In this document: piece after piece, positions 39,747 to 48,752 of the stretch
Position numbering within the stretch: the first letter of the stretch is position 1
How the letters are laid out: each line of letters starts with the position of its first letter
DNA from: Desulfuromonadaceae bacterium
GTDB lineage: Bacteria; Desulfobacterota; Desulfuromonadia; Geobacterales; Pseudopelobacteraceae
DNA: 64,000 nucleotides
Direction: 5' to 3'
NCBI GenBank assembly: GCA_028681335.1
Contig: JAQUIT010000016.1
Span: 37,284-101,283, forward strand
Notes under the pieces: model-generated
Seen by the model: only the letters and a program-made list of their open reading frames with translations
What the model was told of the DNA's origin: nothing
The model's database searches: none
Made by a program: the position numbers and the translations under genes

Positions 39747-40265
39747 ATAGCAAAACCGACCGTCAATATCAATCAGGCCATCAGGGTTTCTGAGGTTCGC
39801 GTAATTGGTGCAACAGGAGAGGCGTTGGGCGTTCTTTCCCTTGCGCAGGCACTCGAACTGGCCGAACAACAGCAGTTGGATCTTGTGGAGGTTTCTCCAA
39901 CAGCCGTTCCACCTGTCTGCAGGATAATGGACTATGGCAAGTTCAAGTATCAGCAAAGTAAAAAGCTGCAGGAAGCAAAAAAGAAGCAGGTTCATGTTCT
40001 GCTGAAGGAAGTAAAGCTTCGGCCGAAGACGGATAGTCATGATCTTGAATTTAAGATTAACAACGTCAAGCGCTTTCTTGAAGAGGGCAATAAGGCAAAA
40101 ATTACGCTTGTATTTCGTGGCCGTGAAATCACCCATATGGATGTCGGTCGGGCTGTGATTGAAAGGGTAGCGAAAGAACTTCAGGATGTGTGCGTTATTG
40201 AAAATCAACCACGGGTTGAGGGGCGTAACATGTATATGATTGTTGCACCTAAACCTAAAAAATAA
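39747..40265 (+). CDS. infC: Translation initiation factor IF-3, ATA start
   Basis: Binds the 30S subunit and selects the correct start codon. The frame is open upstream of any ATG; the protein begins with the usual IF-3 N-terminus (AKPTVNINQAIRVSEVRV) only if translation starts at ATA 39747, which has a perfect AGGAGGT 6 bases before it. No ATG, GTG or TTG serves at the expected position. The 172-residue protein also shows DYGKFKYQQSKK. A rare start codon is a known infC feature allowing autoregulation, because IF-3 rejects such codons. Confidence 0.92.
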   Translation: MAKPTVNINQAIRVSEVRVIGATGEALGVLSLAQALELAEQQQLDLVEVSPTAVPPVCRIMDYGKFKYQQSKKLQEAKKKQVHVLLKEVKLRPKTDSHDLEFKINNVKRFLEEGNKAKITLVFRGREITHMDVGRAVIERVAKELQDVCVIENQPRVEGRNMYMIVAPKPKK

Positions 40266-40316
40266 CTTTTTATCACCTCTGTCAGATCAATAATTGATAA
40301 CAAAGAAGGAGTTTTT

Positions 40317-40514
40317 ATGCCAAAGATTAAAACAAATCGTGGCGCTGCAAAGCGTTTCAAAAAATCGGCTTCTGGCCGCATCAAGTGTGGATGTGCTTTT
40401 ACCAGCCACATTCTTACCCCTATGTCACGTAAACGTAAGCGTAACTTGCGTGGTGGTTCAATGGTCGCAGCTGTTGACCAGAAGAATATTTCCCGTTTGA
40501 TTCCTTATAAGTAA
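40317..40514 (+). CDS. rpmI: 50S ribosomal protein L35
   Basis: A 65-residue basic ribosomal protein with the family pattern [20 protein letters not shown] and the HIL-to-KRKR region. AGAAGGAG precedes the ATG. It lies in the infC-rpmI-rplT operon. Confidence 0.98.
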   Translation: MPKIKTNRGAAKRFKKSASGRIKCGCAFTSHILTPMSRKRKRNLRGGSMVAAVDQKNISRLIPYK

Positions 40515-40617
40515 CCAATGTATTTCGTCCTTGTGATGAGAAGCGTAATGCCAAGAACCATGAGGAAATTGTCTCCCCTTGTGGATCTGGCCAATTCAGC
40601 AACAAAGGAGTAGTCGT

Positions 40618-40971
40618 ATGGCACGTGTAAAAAGAGGATTTAAAGCGAGACGCAGGCGTAATAAGGTATTGAAACTGGCTAAAGGTTACCGTGGAGCGCG
40701 CAGCAAGCTGTTTCGCAGTGCTACAGAAGCGGTAGACCGTGCTTTAAATTATGCCTTCCGCGATCGTCGCGTCAAAAAACGTGATTTCCGCAGTCTCTGG
40801 ATTGTTCGTATCAATGCGGCTTCACGCATCAATGGCTTGTCTTACAGCAAGTTCATCTTTGGTCTTAAAAAAGCCAATATCCAGATCGACCGTAAGGTCC
40901 TTGCAGATATTGCCGTGACAGACCCGAATGGGTTTGCGCAGATTGCGGAGCTTGCAAAGGCCGGAATCTAG
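40618..40971 (+). CDS. rplT: 50S ribosomal protein L20
   Basis: A 117-residue basic protein with [21 protein letters not shown] (in part [13 protein letters not shown]) and [21 protein letters not shown] precedes ATG 40618; an in-frame ATG 13 codons earlier is not used by the family. The 103-base gap after rpmI may include the L20 leader. It ends before a strong terminator. Confidence 0.98.
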   Translation: MARVKRGFKARRRRNKVLKLAKGYRGARSKLFRSATEAVDRALNYAFRDRRVKKRDFRSLWIVRINAASRINGLSYSKFIFGLKKANIQIDRKVLADIAVTDPNGFAQIAELAKAGI

Positions 40972-40993
40972 TCACTTTGTAAGTTCAATGAGG

Positions 40994-41028
40994 AAAAGGG
41001 AATGGGAATAGATCCCATTCCCTTTTTT
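40994..41028 (+). terminator. Terminator after rplT
   Basis: AAAAGGGAATGGGA pairs with TCCCATTCCCTTTT around loop ATAGA, followed by T residues. It separates rplT from pheS. Confidence 0.93.
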
Positions 41029-41080
41029 GTACAGCATGGATATGCTGTCACTACTATTTATGTCTCAAAGGTATTCAATT

Positions 41081-42097
41081 ATGCGGGAACAACTTGATCA
41101 ATTGAGAAACGGCGCCATGCAGGCTATCGCCGCAGCGTCCTCAGTAGAGCAACTTCAGGATATACGTGTACGTCTTCTTGGTCGTAAAGGTGAGTTGACA
41201 GCCCTTATGAAGGGTCTTGGTGGTCTGGCCGCTGATGAACGTCCGGTTGTCGGGCAGCTGGTTAACACTGTACGCGATGAAATTGAATCTGCACTTGGTG
41301 CAGCGATAGTTTCGGCACAGGAGCAGGTTATTGCTGTTCGTCTTCAGTCTGAGCGGATCGACATCTCTCTTCCCGGGCGCCGTCCGCTTAAAGGTACCAA
41401 GCATCCGGTAACTCTGGTTATTGAGGAGATATGCTCAATTTTTTCAGGACTCGGATTTGCTGTTGCCGAGGGGCCGGAAATCGAGCATGACTGGTATAAC
41501 TTTGAGGCACTCAACTTTCCACCGGAACATCCGGCAAGAGACATGCAGGATACGTTTTTTGTTGAAAATAATATGTTGCTGCGAACTCATACCTCACCGG
41601 TACAGATACGAACAATGCTCAAGCAAAAGCCGCCGTTGCGTATTATAGCTCCCGGAACAGTTTATCGTTGTGATTCTGATGCGACACATTCTCCGATGTT
41701 TCATCAGATAGAAGGTCTGATGGTCGACACCGGGGTGACCTTTGGTGACCTTAAGGGAATACTCACCGTGTTCACAAACCAGCTCTTCGGACAAAAAACC
41801 GGAGTGAGATTGCGTCCCAGTTATTTCCCGTTTACTGAACCGTCGGCAGAGGTGGATATCGCTTGTGTCATCTGCGGTGGCAAGGGGTGCCGTGTCTGTA
41901 AAAATACCGGCTGGCTTGAAATCCTTGGTGCCGGAATGGTTGATCCGGAAGTCTATCGCCATGTACAGTACGATGCCGAGAATATCTCCGGTTTTGCCTT
42001 TGGCATGGGGATTGAGCGCATAGCAATGTTAAAGTACGGCATCTCCGACATGCGTCTCCTGTTTGAAAACGATGTCCGCTTTCTTCGGCAGTTCTAA
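41081..42097 (+). CDS. pheS: Phenylalanyl-tRNA synthetase alpha subunit
   Basis: Catalytic subunit of PheRS. The 338-residue protein has an N-terminal coiled coil, then motif 1/2/3 regions: [37 protein letters not shown], and the end [18 protein letters not shown]. The usual family start is ATG 41081 with AAAGG upstream; other in-frame ATGs earlier overlap the rplT terminator. Followed by pheT. Confidence 0.96.
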   Translation: MREQLDQLRNGAMQAIAAASSVEQLQDIRVRLLGRKGELTALMKGLGGLAADERPVVGQLVNTVRDEIESALGAAIVSAQEQVIAVRLQSERIDISLPGRRPLKGTKHPVTLVIEEICSIFSGLGFAVAEGPEIEHDWYNFEALNFPPEHPARDMQDTFFVENNMLLRTHTSPVQIRTMLKQKPPLRIIAPGTVYRCDSDATHSPMFHQIEGLMVDTGVTFGDLKGILTVFTNQLFGQKTGVRLRPSYFPFTEPSAEVDIACVICGGKGCRVCKNTGWLEILGAGMVDPEVYRHVQYDAENISGFAFGMGIERIAMLKYGISDMRLLFENDVRFLRQF

Positions 42098-42124
42098 CCT
42101 CATTTTATTAATTGGTGCATTGAT

Positions 42125-44533
42125 ATGAACGTTACATACAATTGGCTAAAAGAATTTGTTGATTTTGATGCTACTCCCGATGAGTTAGCGGCGCTGTTAA
42201 CCATGCTTGGACTTGAGGTTGAGTCAATGGCAAAGCTTGGTGCCGGGCTGGATGACGTTGTTGTGGCGCTGGTCGAGGAAAAACGGCAGCATCCCAATGC
42301 CGATAAACTGTCACTGTGCCGCGTGAACAACGGCACAGAAGTTGTGGATGTCGTCTGCGGTGCCCAGAACTTTAACCAGGGGGATACCGTTGCACTGGCC
42401 CAGATCGGTGCGGTGCTCCCCGGCGATTTTAAAATCAAGAAATCGAAGATCCGCGGCGAGGAATCATTCGGCATGCTCTGTTCTGAGAAAGAACTTGGCC
42501 TGGCTGAAGAGAGCGCCGGAATTATGGTGCTGCAACCGTCAGTTGCGCCACTGGGTACACCGGTATTTGCCGCACTTGGCCGCAAAGACACGATCTTTGA
42601 GATTGGCTTGACGCCTAACCGCTCTGACTGTTTGAGTGTGGTAGGGATTGCGCGGGACATTGCTGCTAAGCTTGATCTTAAAATAAAACATCCGCACAGC
42701 ACATTGGTAGAAGGATCTGAGAAGGTGGATTCGATTATCGGAGTAACTGTTGAAAACACAGAACTCTGTCCACGCTATGCAGCCCGCTATATCTCTGGTT
42801 GTAAAATTGCACCTTCGCCTGAATGGCTGGTAAAGCGACTGGGCGATATTGGCATCCGTTCAATTAACAATGTGGTCGACGTTACAAACCTGATCATGAT
42901 GGAGTTGGGGCAGCCGCTCCATGCATTCGATTGCCAGCAGCTTGCAGGGAATCGAATTGTTGTGCGTACCGCAGAAGATGGTGAGCTGTTCACCACCCTC
43001 GACAATCAACAGCGCGTATTAAATTCGGCAGATCTTGTTGTTTGCGATGCAGAGCGCCCTGTTGCGCTGGCTGGAGTAATGGGTGGATTGAACTCGGAGA
43101 TTGAGAGCACAACGACATCAATTCTGCTAGAGAGCGCTTTTTTTAAGCCCTCAGCGATTAGGAAAACCAGCAAGCGTCTTGGCCTCCATACAGAGTCGTC
43201 ACATCGCTTTGAACGTGGCATAGATATTGACGGGGTAGGGCGTGCGCTTGACAGGGCAGCCTCACTGATCGTTGAGCTAGCCGGTGGCGTGCTTGCTAAC
43301 GGATCTATTGATGTTTATCCGGGCAAAAGCGAACGTACGGCAATTGCATTCCGTCCTGAAAAAGCTAATGAACTGATCGGTATTAATCTTGAGCGGGCAG
43401 TCATCTTGGACATTCTTACGCGCCTGGAATGTCACATTACGAACTGTGCTGACGGATCGGTTGCTGTTATTCCACCTCATTATCGAATTGATATAGAGCG
43501 TGAAATAGATTTGATTGAAGAAATCGCCCGTTTGAATGGCTACGATAAAATTCCTGCAACCATGCCTATTGCGAGGGTTGTTTCTGATAGGCCCTCTCGG
43601 CACCAGGAAACAGAAAGACGGGTGAGGGATTTGCTCGTTAATAACGGTATGACCGAAATTATCAACTTCAGCTTCACAGCGCCAGACGCCGCAGGCAAGT
43701 TGCTGCTGAGTGAGGATGACCCGCGCCACATTGCCATTAAGCTGGCCAATCCGCTTGTTGACGAACAATCTGTTATGCGCACAACGCTGTTGCCTGGTCT
43801 TCTGGAGACAACAGCCAGAAATATGAACTTCCGTTCGCTTGATCTTAAGCTCTTTGAAATGAGACGTGTCTACTTTCCAGGCGATGGCGAAGACATGCCT
43901 CGTGAGCCACTTTGTATCGTGGGAGCCATAACCGGTTCACGCGACGGTGACGGCTGGAGTCGACCTAACGAAGCGGTTGATTTCTTTGATGCTAAGGGAA
44001 TTGTTGAAACAGTCCTCGATGCTCTTGATGTTGGAGGGGTTTCGTGGGTTACTGAAAATACGGAACCATATTTCCATCCTGGCAAGTCGTGCCGTGTATT
44101 TTCAGGTCGTGAACAGATAGGGTCTGTAGGCGAGCTGCATCCATTGGTACAAAAGAACTTTGAAATTGAAAAACCAGTATTCTGCTTTGAGCTTAATTTT
44201 GAAAAGCTCGTACAGCTTTCAAAAACTAAAAAAACAATTTTGGCTCCTTCCAAGTTTCCTGACAGCAGTCGCGATATTGCTATGCTGATTCCTGAAGAGC
44301 TTGCAGCTGTCAAGATCGTTGAATGTATCCGTATGGAAAAATCAAAAGAAATTGAGCACGTGCAAATTTTTGACGTCTATCGCGGAAAAGGTGTCCCCGA
44401 TGGATATAAAAGTGTTGCTGTGCGCATTCGCTATCGGTCCTTTGAGCGTACTCTAGCTGAAGAAGAGATCTCCGCACTACACAAAAAAATAGTTACCAGT
44501 CTGACAGATAAATTACAGGTAACGGTACGATAA
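42125..44533 (+). CDS. pheT: Phenylalanyl-tRNA synthetase beta subunit
   Basis: An 802-residue subunit with an N-terminal tRNA-binding domain (about 40-150), the B3/4 editing domain, B5 domain, a degenerate catalytic fold and a C-terminal ferredoxin-like anticodon domain (FPDSSRDIAML onward). The start MNVTYNWLKEFVDFD matches the family. It works as an alpha2beta2 tetramer with PheS, 27 bases upstream. ihfA follows, as in many proteobacteria. Confidence 0.97.
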   Translation: MNVTYNWLKEFVDFDATPDELAALLTMLGLEVESMAKLGAGLDDVVVALVEEKRQHPNADKLSLCRVNNGTEVVDVVCGAQNFNQGDTVALAQIGAVLPGDFKIKKSKIRGEESFGMLCSEKELGLAEESAGIMVLQPSVAPLGTPVFAALGRKDTIFEIGLTPNRSDCLSVVGIARDIAAKLDLKIKHPHSTLVEGSEKVDSIIGVTVENTELCPRYAARYISGCKIAPSPEWLVKRLGDIGIRSINNVVDVTNLIMMELGQPLHAFDCQQLAGNRIVVRTAEDGELFTTLDNQQRVLNSADLVVCDAERPVALAGVMGGLNSEIESTTTSILLESAFFKPSAIRKTSKRLGLHTESSHRFERGIDIDGVGRALDRAASLIVELAGGVLANGSIDVYPGKSERTAIAFRPEKANELIGINLERAVILDILTRLECHITNCADGSVAVIPPHYRIDIEREIDLIEEIARLNGYDKIPATMPIARVVSDRPSRHQETERRVRDLLVNNGMTEIINFSFTAPDAAGKLLLSEDDPRHIAIKLANPLVDEQSVMRTTLLPGLLETTARNMNFRSLDLKLFEMRRVYFPGDGEDMPREPLCIVGAITGSRDGDGWSRPNEAVDFFDAKGIVETVLDALDVGGVSWVTENTEPYFHPGKSCRVFSGREQIGSVGELHPLVQKNFEIEKPVFCFELNFEKLVQLSKTKKTILAPSKFPDSSRDIAMLIPEELAAVKIVECIRMEKSKEIEHVQIFDVYRGKGVPDGYKSVAVRIRYRSFERTLAEEEISALHKKIVTSLTDKLQVTVR

Positions 44534-44615
44534 ATTTATTGCGTAATAGAAATCTGTGTGCTATAAAATTTCTCCTTTTGATTCAGTGCATTAACCGGTA
44601 AATACAGAGGTAAAT

Positions 44616-44900
44616 ATGACAAAAGCAGACATCGTTGAACGCATTCATCAGAGAATTGGGTTTTCAAAAAAAGAATCTGCTGAAATGGTCGAAACGGTCT
44701 TCGGACTTCTTAAGTTAACATTGGAATCAGGCGAAAAAATCAAGATTGCCGGATTCGGTAATTTTGTCGTAAAACAAAAGGCCGATCGTCGCGGTCGCAA
44801 TCCTCAGACAGGCGAGACTATCACAATAAATGCACGCAGAATTCTGACATTCAAGCCAAGTCAGGTTTTGAAAAGTGCAATAAACGCTGAAGTCAAGTAG
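44616..44900 (+). CDS. ihfA: Integration host factor alpha subunit
   Basis: A 94-residue HU/IHF DNA-bending protein. The IHF-alpha form is indicated by MTKADIVERIHQRIGFSKKES, GFGNFVVKQKADRRGRNPQTGE (RRGRNPQTGE is the minor-groove arm) and ITINARRILTFKPSQVLK. The position after pheT is conserved. It is followed 23 bases later by a MerR regulator. Confidence 0.94.
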   Translation: MTKADIVERIHQRIGFSKKESAEMVETVFGLLKLTLESGEKIKIAGFGNFVVKQKADRRGRNPQTGETITINARRILTFKPSQVLKSAINAEVK

Positions 44901-44923
44901 GTCTTGTACGGGCTGGTTTTGCT

Positions 44924-45277
44924 ATGTATTCAATGATGCCTGAAAAAATGTTCTATAAAATTGGCGAAGTTGCAGAAGCTGCCGGTGTTAAAACATCAGT
45001 ATTACGTTTTTGGGAATCTGAATTTGTATTTTTAAAGCCAGTTAAAAGTAGTTCCGGTCAACGCTTGTATTCTAAAAGTGAATTAGATCTTGTCTTGCAG
45101 GTAAAGCATCTGTTGTATGACGAGAAATTTACAATAGAAGGTGTGAAAAAGCGTATCACGACAAAAGGTAAGCTTATTAACGCTGATGATCATTTCGCCA
45201 CTATGGTTAACACGGATCACAGCGAATTGTTAAGGTCTGTCAGAAGTGATTTAAGAATATTGCGAGAGTTGTTGTAA
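44924..45277 (+). CDS. MerR family transcriptional regulator
   Basis: A 117-residue protein with the MerR winged helix (about residues 8-80): YKIGEVAEAAGVKTSVLRFWE and SGQRLYSKSELDLVLQVKHLL, ending with a short helix. The conserved W in LRFWE and lack of a metal-binding tail resemble the general MerR-like regulator found after ihfA in many delta-proteobacteria. Four in-frame ATGs lie near the N-terminus and none has a clear ribosome site, so the start is uncertain. Confidence 0.9.
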   Translation: MYSMMPEKMFYKIGEVAEAAGVKTSVLRFWESEFVFLKPVKSSSGQRLYSKSELDLVLQVKHLLYDEKFTIEGVKKRITTKGKLINADDHFATMVNTDHSELLRSVRSDLRILRELL

Positions 45278-45286
45278 TTTGGTTTT

Positions 45287-45363
45287 CGGTGCGTAGCGCA
45301 GCCTGGTAGCGCACTAGACTGGGGGTCTAGTGGTCGCAAGTTCAAATCTTGTCGCACCGACCA
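45287..45363 (+). tRNA. tRNA-Pro (anticodon GGG)
   Basis: Acceptor CGGTGCG/CGCACCG, D arm GCGC...GCGC, anticodon stem CTAGA/TCTAG with loop CTGGGGG reading GGG, T arm with loop TTCAAAT, encoded CCA. It is read 9 bases after the MerR gene and followed by a terminator. Confidence 0.96.
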
Positions 45364-45369
45364 TAAATA

Positions 45370-45406
45370 ACAGGGACTTAGCCTTAGCGGTTGAGTCCCT
45401 GTTTTT
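45370..45406 (+). terminator. Terminator after tRNA-Pro
   Basis: ACAGGGACT pairs with AGTCCCTGT around a 15-base loop, followed by TTTT and then GTTT. Confidence 0.88.
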
Positions 45407-45537
45407 GTTTGTGCACCACAATATATAGTAAACCTGCTATGGAAGATACGCGTGCTGCCAAGGATCTTAAATGACGGTTCGGTTGCTGCTTTGTAGACAT
45501 TCCTGATGACAATAATTTTTTTACTAAAAGATCAGGC

Positions 45538-45579
45538 AAATAAAAGCCGTCACACGATGCGTGTAACGGCTTTTATTTT
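45538..45579. terminator. Bidirectional hairpin downstream of the 42-residue ORF
   Basis: AAATAAAAGCCGT pairs with ACGGCTTTTATTT; the inner ACAC/GTGT extends the stem around GATGC. A-run and T-run flanks let it stop transcription from both directions. It lies 18 bases after the small membrane-protein gene stop on the minus strand. Confidence 0.85.
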
Positions 45580-45597
45580 AATCAAAGAGACTTCGGG

Positions 45598-45726
45598 TCA
45601 TTTACCTTCATACTTTGACCAATATGTAGCTCGTTGGTCGCTCACTTTGCCCATAGGCCACTTGGTGATAACTAAAAATACCACGAAAGAAAACGCCCAC
45701 ATAATTCCGATTCCAATAACGCTCAT
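45598..45726 (-). CDS. 42-residue single-span membrane protein
   Basis: A short protein with one TM helix (IGIGIMWAFSFVVFLVITKWP) and a polar C-terminus ending in WSKYEGK. AAGGAG precedes the ATG at about 9 bases and a strong terminator lies 18 bases after the stop, so it is a compact independent unit. It resembles small regulatory subunits of membrane complexes by size and layout only; no named family is recognised. Confidence 0.7.
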   Translation of the reverse strand: MSVIGIGIMWAFSFVVFLVITKWPMGKVSDQRATYWSKYEGK

Positions 45727-45979
45727 AGTTTTAAACTCCTTAAGAATCACCATGGACTCTTTCGTTATATTACACCAGACAATAAAATGACTTGTTCCAG
45801 TACATGCGACAACTTAGCCAATCATGGGATCATAAGCGGTTTATGGCAACTTGCGGCTCAAACAGAAACTCTCATTTAAACTATCTACTTGGTAAGGAAG
45901 GTTACGTTCCAGCCAAGAGACATCGAGGATTTAACCCGCTCCACCCGCACCAAGATGCAGGCGGGCAATGGCTGGATAT

Positions 45980-48676
45980 TTACAACTTAAAATTCGACTT
46001 TGCCGCACGTGCAGCACTCTTCTTGCGCGGCTTAACGTTTGCGACAGTTTCCTCGAATGCGAAACTGAAATCACCACCTTTGGCCACATCCAGCCTGACA
46101 GCTGCCGGCATGTCGCCGCTCCCCATCTGCATCAGTATCTTTTCCGAGAGCTGGGGGAGGATCGTGCCGCGCATGATGTGATCAATATTCCTGGCCCCGG
46201 TTTCCACCTCGGTGCAGCGCTCCGCGATGCATTCCAGCACAGCGTCCGAATAGGCAAACGTCATCTTGTGGCTCTCCATCAGCCGATCGGCTAGTTTGTT
46301 CAGTCGCAGGGTGACGATCTGCTTCATGAACGATGGGTCGAGCAGATAGAAGGGCACAATCGTCATGCGGGCCAGCAGCGCCGGTTTGAAATGGCGTGAC
46401 AGCAGCGGCCTGATCGCCTCTGCGAGCGCCTCGGGTGACGGCCGGTCCAATCCTGCGCAGAGCTGGCTGATCTGTTCCGAGGCCAGGTTGCTGGTCAGGA
46501 ACATCACCGTATTCTTGAAGTCGATATCGCGCCCCTCGCTGTCCGACAGGCTCCCCTTGTCGAAGACCTGATAGAACAGGGTGACCACATCCAGATGGGC
46601 CTTTTCCACCTCATCCATCAGCACCACCGAATAGGGCTGGCGCCGCACCGCTTCGGTCAGCAGGCCCCCTTCGCCGAAGCCGACGTAACCGGGGGGCGAG
46701 CCGATCAGACGGCTGACCGTGTGTGCCTCCTGGAATTCGCTCATGTTGATGGTCGTCAGAAAACGGTCGCCGCCAAACAGCAGATCAGCCACCGCCATGG
46801 CGGTCTCGGTCTTGCCGACACCGGATGGTCCGACCAGCAGAAAGATCCCCTGGGGGCGGGTAGGGTCGTTCAGACCTGCCTTGGCGGCGCGCACCGTTTC
46901 GCCGATGATGCGGATCGACTCGTCCTGTCCCTTGATGCGTCGGCGCAGGTCGTTCTCCAGCTGCATGGCAGAGCCGGCCTGGTCGCGCAGCACCTTGCCC
47001 AGCGGGATGCCGGTCCAGTCTGAAACCACCTTGGCCACCACGTCCGGATCGACCTCGATCCGTACCAGGGGAGCACCGTCCTGAATCTTGGTTAACTGGA
47101 TTGTCAGTGTGGCAATCTTTGCTTTAATCTCTTTATGGCGCGCTGCGGCGTCAGCCTCCCCGGCCACAACACCCAGTTCCCTGCGCAACTCAACCAACTG
47201 CTGGGCCAGACCCTGCTCCTTCTGCCAGCGGACAGTCAGCTCACCCAGCTCTGCCTGCAGAGCGGCCAGGCGGTCATCGATCCCCGGCATCCGCTCGGCT
47301 TCGAGCTCCGCGCCGTGCAGGTGGTCCCGCTCCAGAGCCTTCTTCTCCCGCTCCAGCGCCTGAATAGCCCGCTCGCGATCCTCGATGACTGACGGTTTGG
47401 CGGTCAGCAGGATCTTTACCCGCGCGGCACTGGTGTCCAGCAGGTCAACCGCCTTGTCCGGCAGTTGCCGCCCGGAGATATAGCGGCCGGAGAGTTCGGC
47501 GGCGGCAACGATAGCATCATCACGCACCACCACGCCGTGGGCCTGCTCATAGGTTTCCTTCAGCCCGCGCAGGATCAGCACGGCGGTCTCCACCGACGGT
47601 TCGTCCAGCTTCACCGGCTGAAAGCGGCGGGCGAGGGCGGCATCCTTCTCGAAGTACTTCTTGTATTCGGACCAGGTGGTGGCGGCCACCGTGCGCAGTT
47701 CGCCCCGCGCCAGGGCCGGTTTGAGCAGGTTGGCCGCGTCGCCGCCACCCGCCTGGGCCCCGGCGCCGATCAGGGTATGGGCTTCATCGATAAAGAGGAT
47801 GATCGGCCGGGGCGAGGCCTTGATCTCGCTGATGACCGACTTGAGGCGGTTCTCGAACTCTCCCTTGACCCCGGCACCGGCCTGCAGCAGTCCCATGTCC
47901 AGCCCCAGGATCGCAACATCCCGCAGGATATCCGGCACATCACCCTGCACGATGCGCAACGCCAGTCCCTCAACCACGGCGGTCTTGCCGACCCCGGCAT
48001 CGCCGACCACGATCGGGTTGTTCTTGCGCCGCCGCGCCAGGATGTCGATCATCTGTGATATCTCCCGGTCCCGACCGAAGACCGGATCGATCTCGCCAGC
48101 CTCGGCCTTGCCGGTAAAGTCGGTACAGAACTTGGTCAGGGCGGTGGTGCCGACCGGTGCCGATTCCTCCCGCGTGGTTGTCCGTTCACCCGGCGCACTG
48201 TTCTCCACCGACCCCTGCACGATGCCGCCGAACTGTTTCAGCAGGGCATCCCGTACGATCGGCCGCAGGGTGTCGACGTACTTTCCTTCAGCCAGCTGCA
48301 GCGGCTTGGCCAGCAGCGCGGCCAGCAAAGCACCTGAGCGGATGCGCTCATCAGTCAGATCGATGGAGGAGATCAGCCAGGCATCCTGAAACCACTGGAT
48401 CAGCAGCGGCGAGAAGACCGGCTTGCCACCGTTGCCGGTATGCAGCCGTTCGATGGTCTGTTCCAGGCCGCGCAGGACGGTCGCCGTATCGATGTCGAAG
48501 TGGCGCAGGATCAACGGCAGATCGCCCCCCGGTTCTTCCAGCAGTTTGGCCAGCAGATGTTCAACGGTCACTTCGTAGTGTGTGCGGGAAACGCACAGGC
48601 CGGCGGCCCCTTCCAGGGCGCGGGTGCAGTGAGGAGTCAGGCGGTTGAGCAGGCTTTTGATGTCAACGGTCAGCAT
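45980..48676 (-). CDS. tssH: T6SS ATPase TssH/ClpV
   Basis: An 898-residue AAA+ unfoldase that recycles the contracted TssBC sheath. It has the ClpV-specific N-terminus (SLLNRLTPHC, CVSRTHYEVTVEHLL), the first AAA with Walker A GDAGVGKTAVVEG, a middle coiled-coil domain, the second AAA with GPSGVGKTETAMA and Walker B VVLMDEVEKA. The N-domain and the T6SS neighbours separate it from ClpB. ATG 48676 is preferred, with AAAGGAA upstream; an earlier in-frame ATG overlaps non-family sequence. It is the last gene of the locus. Confidence 0.95.
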   Translation of the reverse strand: MLTVDIKSLLNRLTPHCTRALEGAAGLCVSRTHYEVTVEHLLAKLLEEPGGDLPLILRHFDIDTATVLRGLEQTIERLHTGNGGKPVFSPLLIQWFQDAWLISSIDLTDERIRSGALLAALLAKPLQLAEGKYVDTLRPIVRDALLKQFGGIVQGSVENSAPGERTTTREESAPVGTTALTKFCTDFTGKAEAGEIDPVFGRDREISQMIDILARRRKNNPIVVGDAGVGKTAVVEGLALRIVQGDVPDILRDVAILGLDMGLLQAGAGVKGEFENRLKSVISEIKASPRPIILFIDEAHTLIGAGAQAGGGDAANLLKPALARGELRTVAATTWSEYKKYFEKDAALARRFQPVKLDEPSVETAVLILRGLKETYEQAHGVVVRDDAIVAAAELSGRYISGRQLPDKAVDLLDTSAARVKILLTAKPSVIEDRERAIQALEREKKALERDHLHGAELEAERMPGIDDRLAALQAELGELTVRWQKEQGLAQQLVELRRELGVVAGEADAAARHKEIKAKIATLTIQLTKIQDGAPLVRIEVDPDVVAKVVSDWTGIPLGKVLRDQAGSAMQLENDLRRRIKGQDESIRIIGETVRAAKAGLNDPTRPQGIFLLVGPSGVGKTETAMAVADLLFGGDRFLTTINMSEFQEAHTVSRLIGSPPGYVGFGEGGLLTEAVRRQPYSVVLMDEVEKAHLDVVTLFYQVFDKGSLSDSEGRDIDFKNTVMFLTSNLASEQISQLCAGLDRPSPEALAEAIRPLLSRHFKPALLARMTIVPFYLLDPSFMKQIVTLRLNKLADRLMESHKMTFAYSDAVLECIAERCTEVETGARNIDHIMRGTILPQLSEKILMQMGSGDMPAAVRLDVAKGGDFSFAFEETVANVKPRKKSAARAAKSNFKL

Positions 48677-48752
48677 GGATGGTGGTTCCTTTGTAGAGGT
48701 TATTTTGAAACAAATATCTGATTCGAATGTTCTCAACGAGAGTGATGCAAAA

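Noticed and set aside
45506..45790. Plus-strand 94-codon ORF opposite the 42-residue membrane gene
   Set aside because: It has no ribosome site and runs through the terminator; the minus-strand frame has AAGGAG and a stop that fits the hairpin.
47661..48389. Long plus-strand ORF inside clpV
   Set aside because: GC-rich antisense shadow of a clear AAA+ gene.
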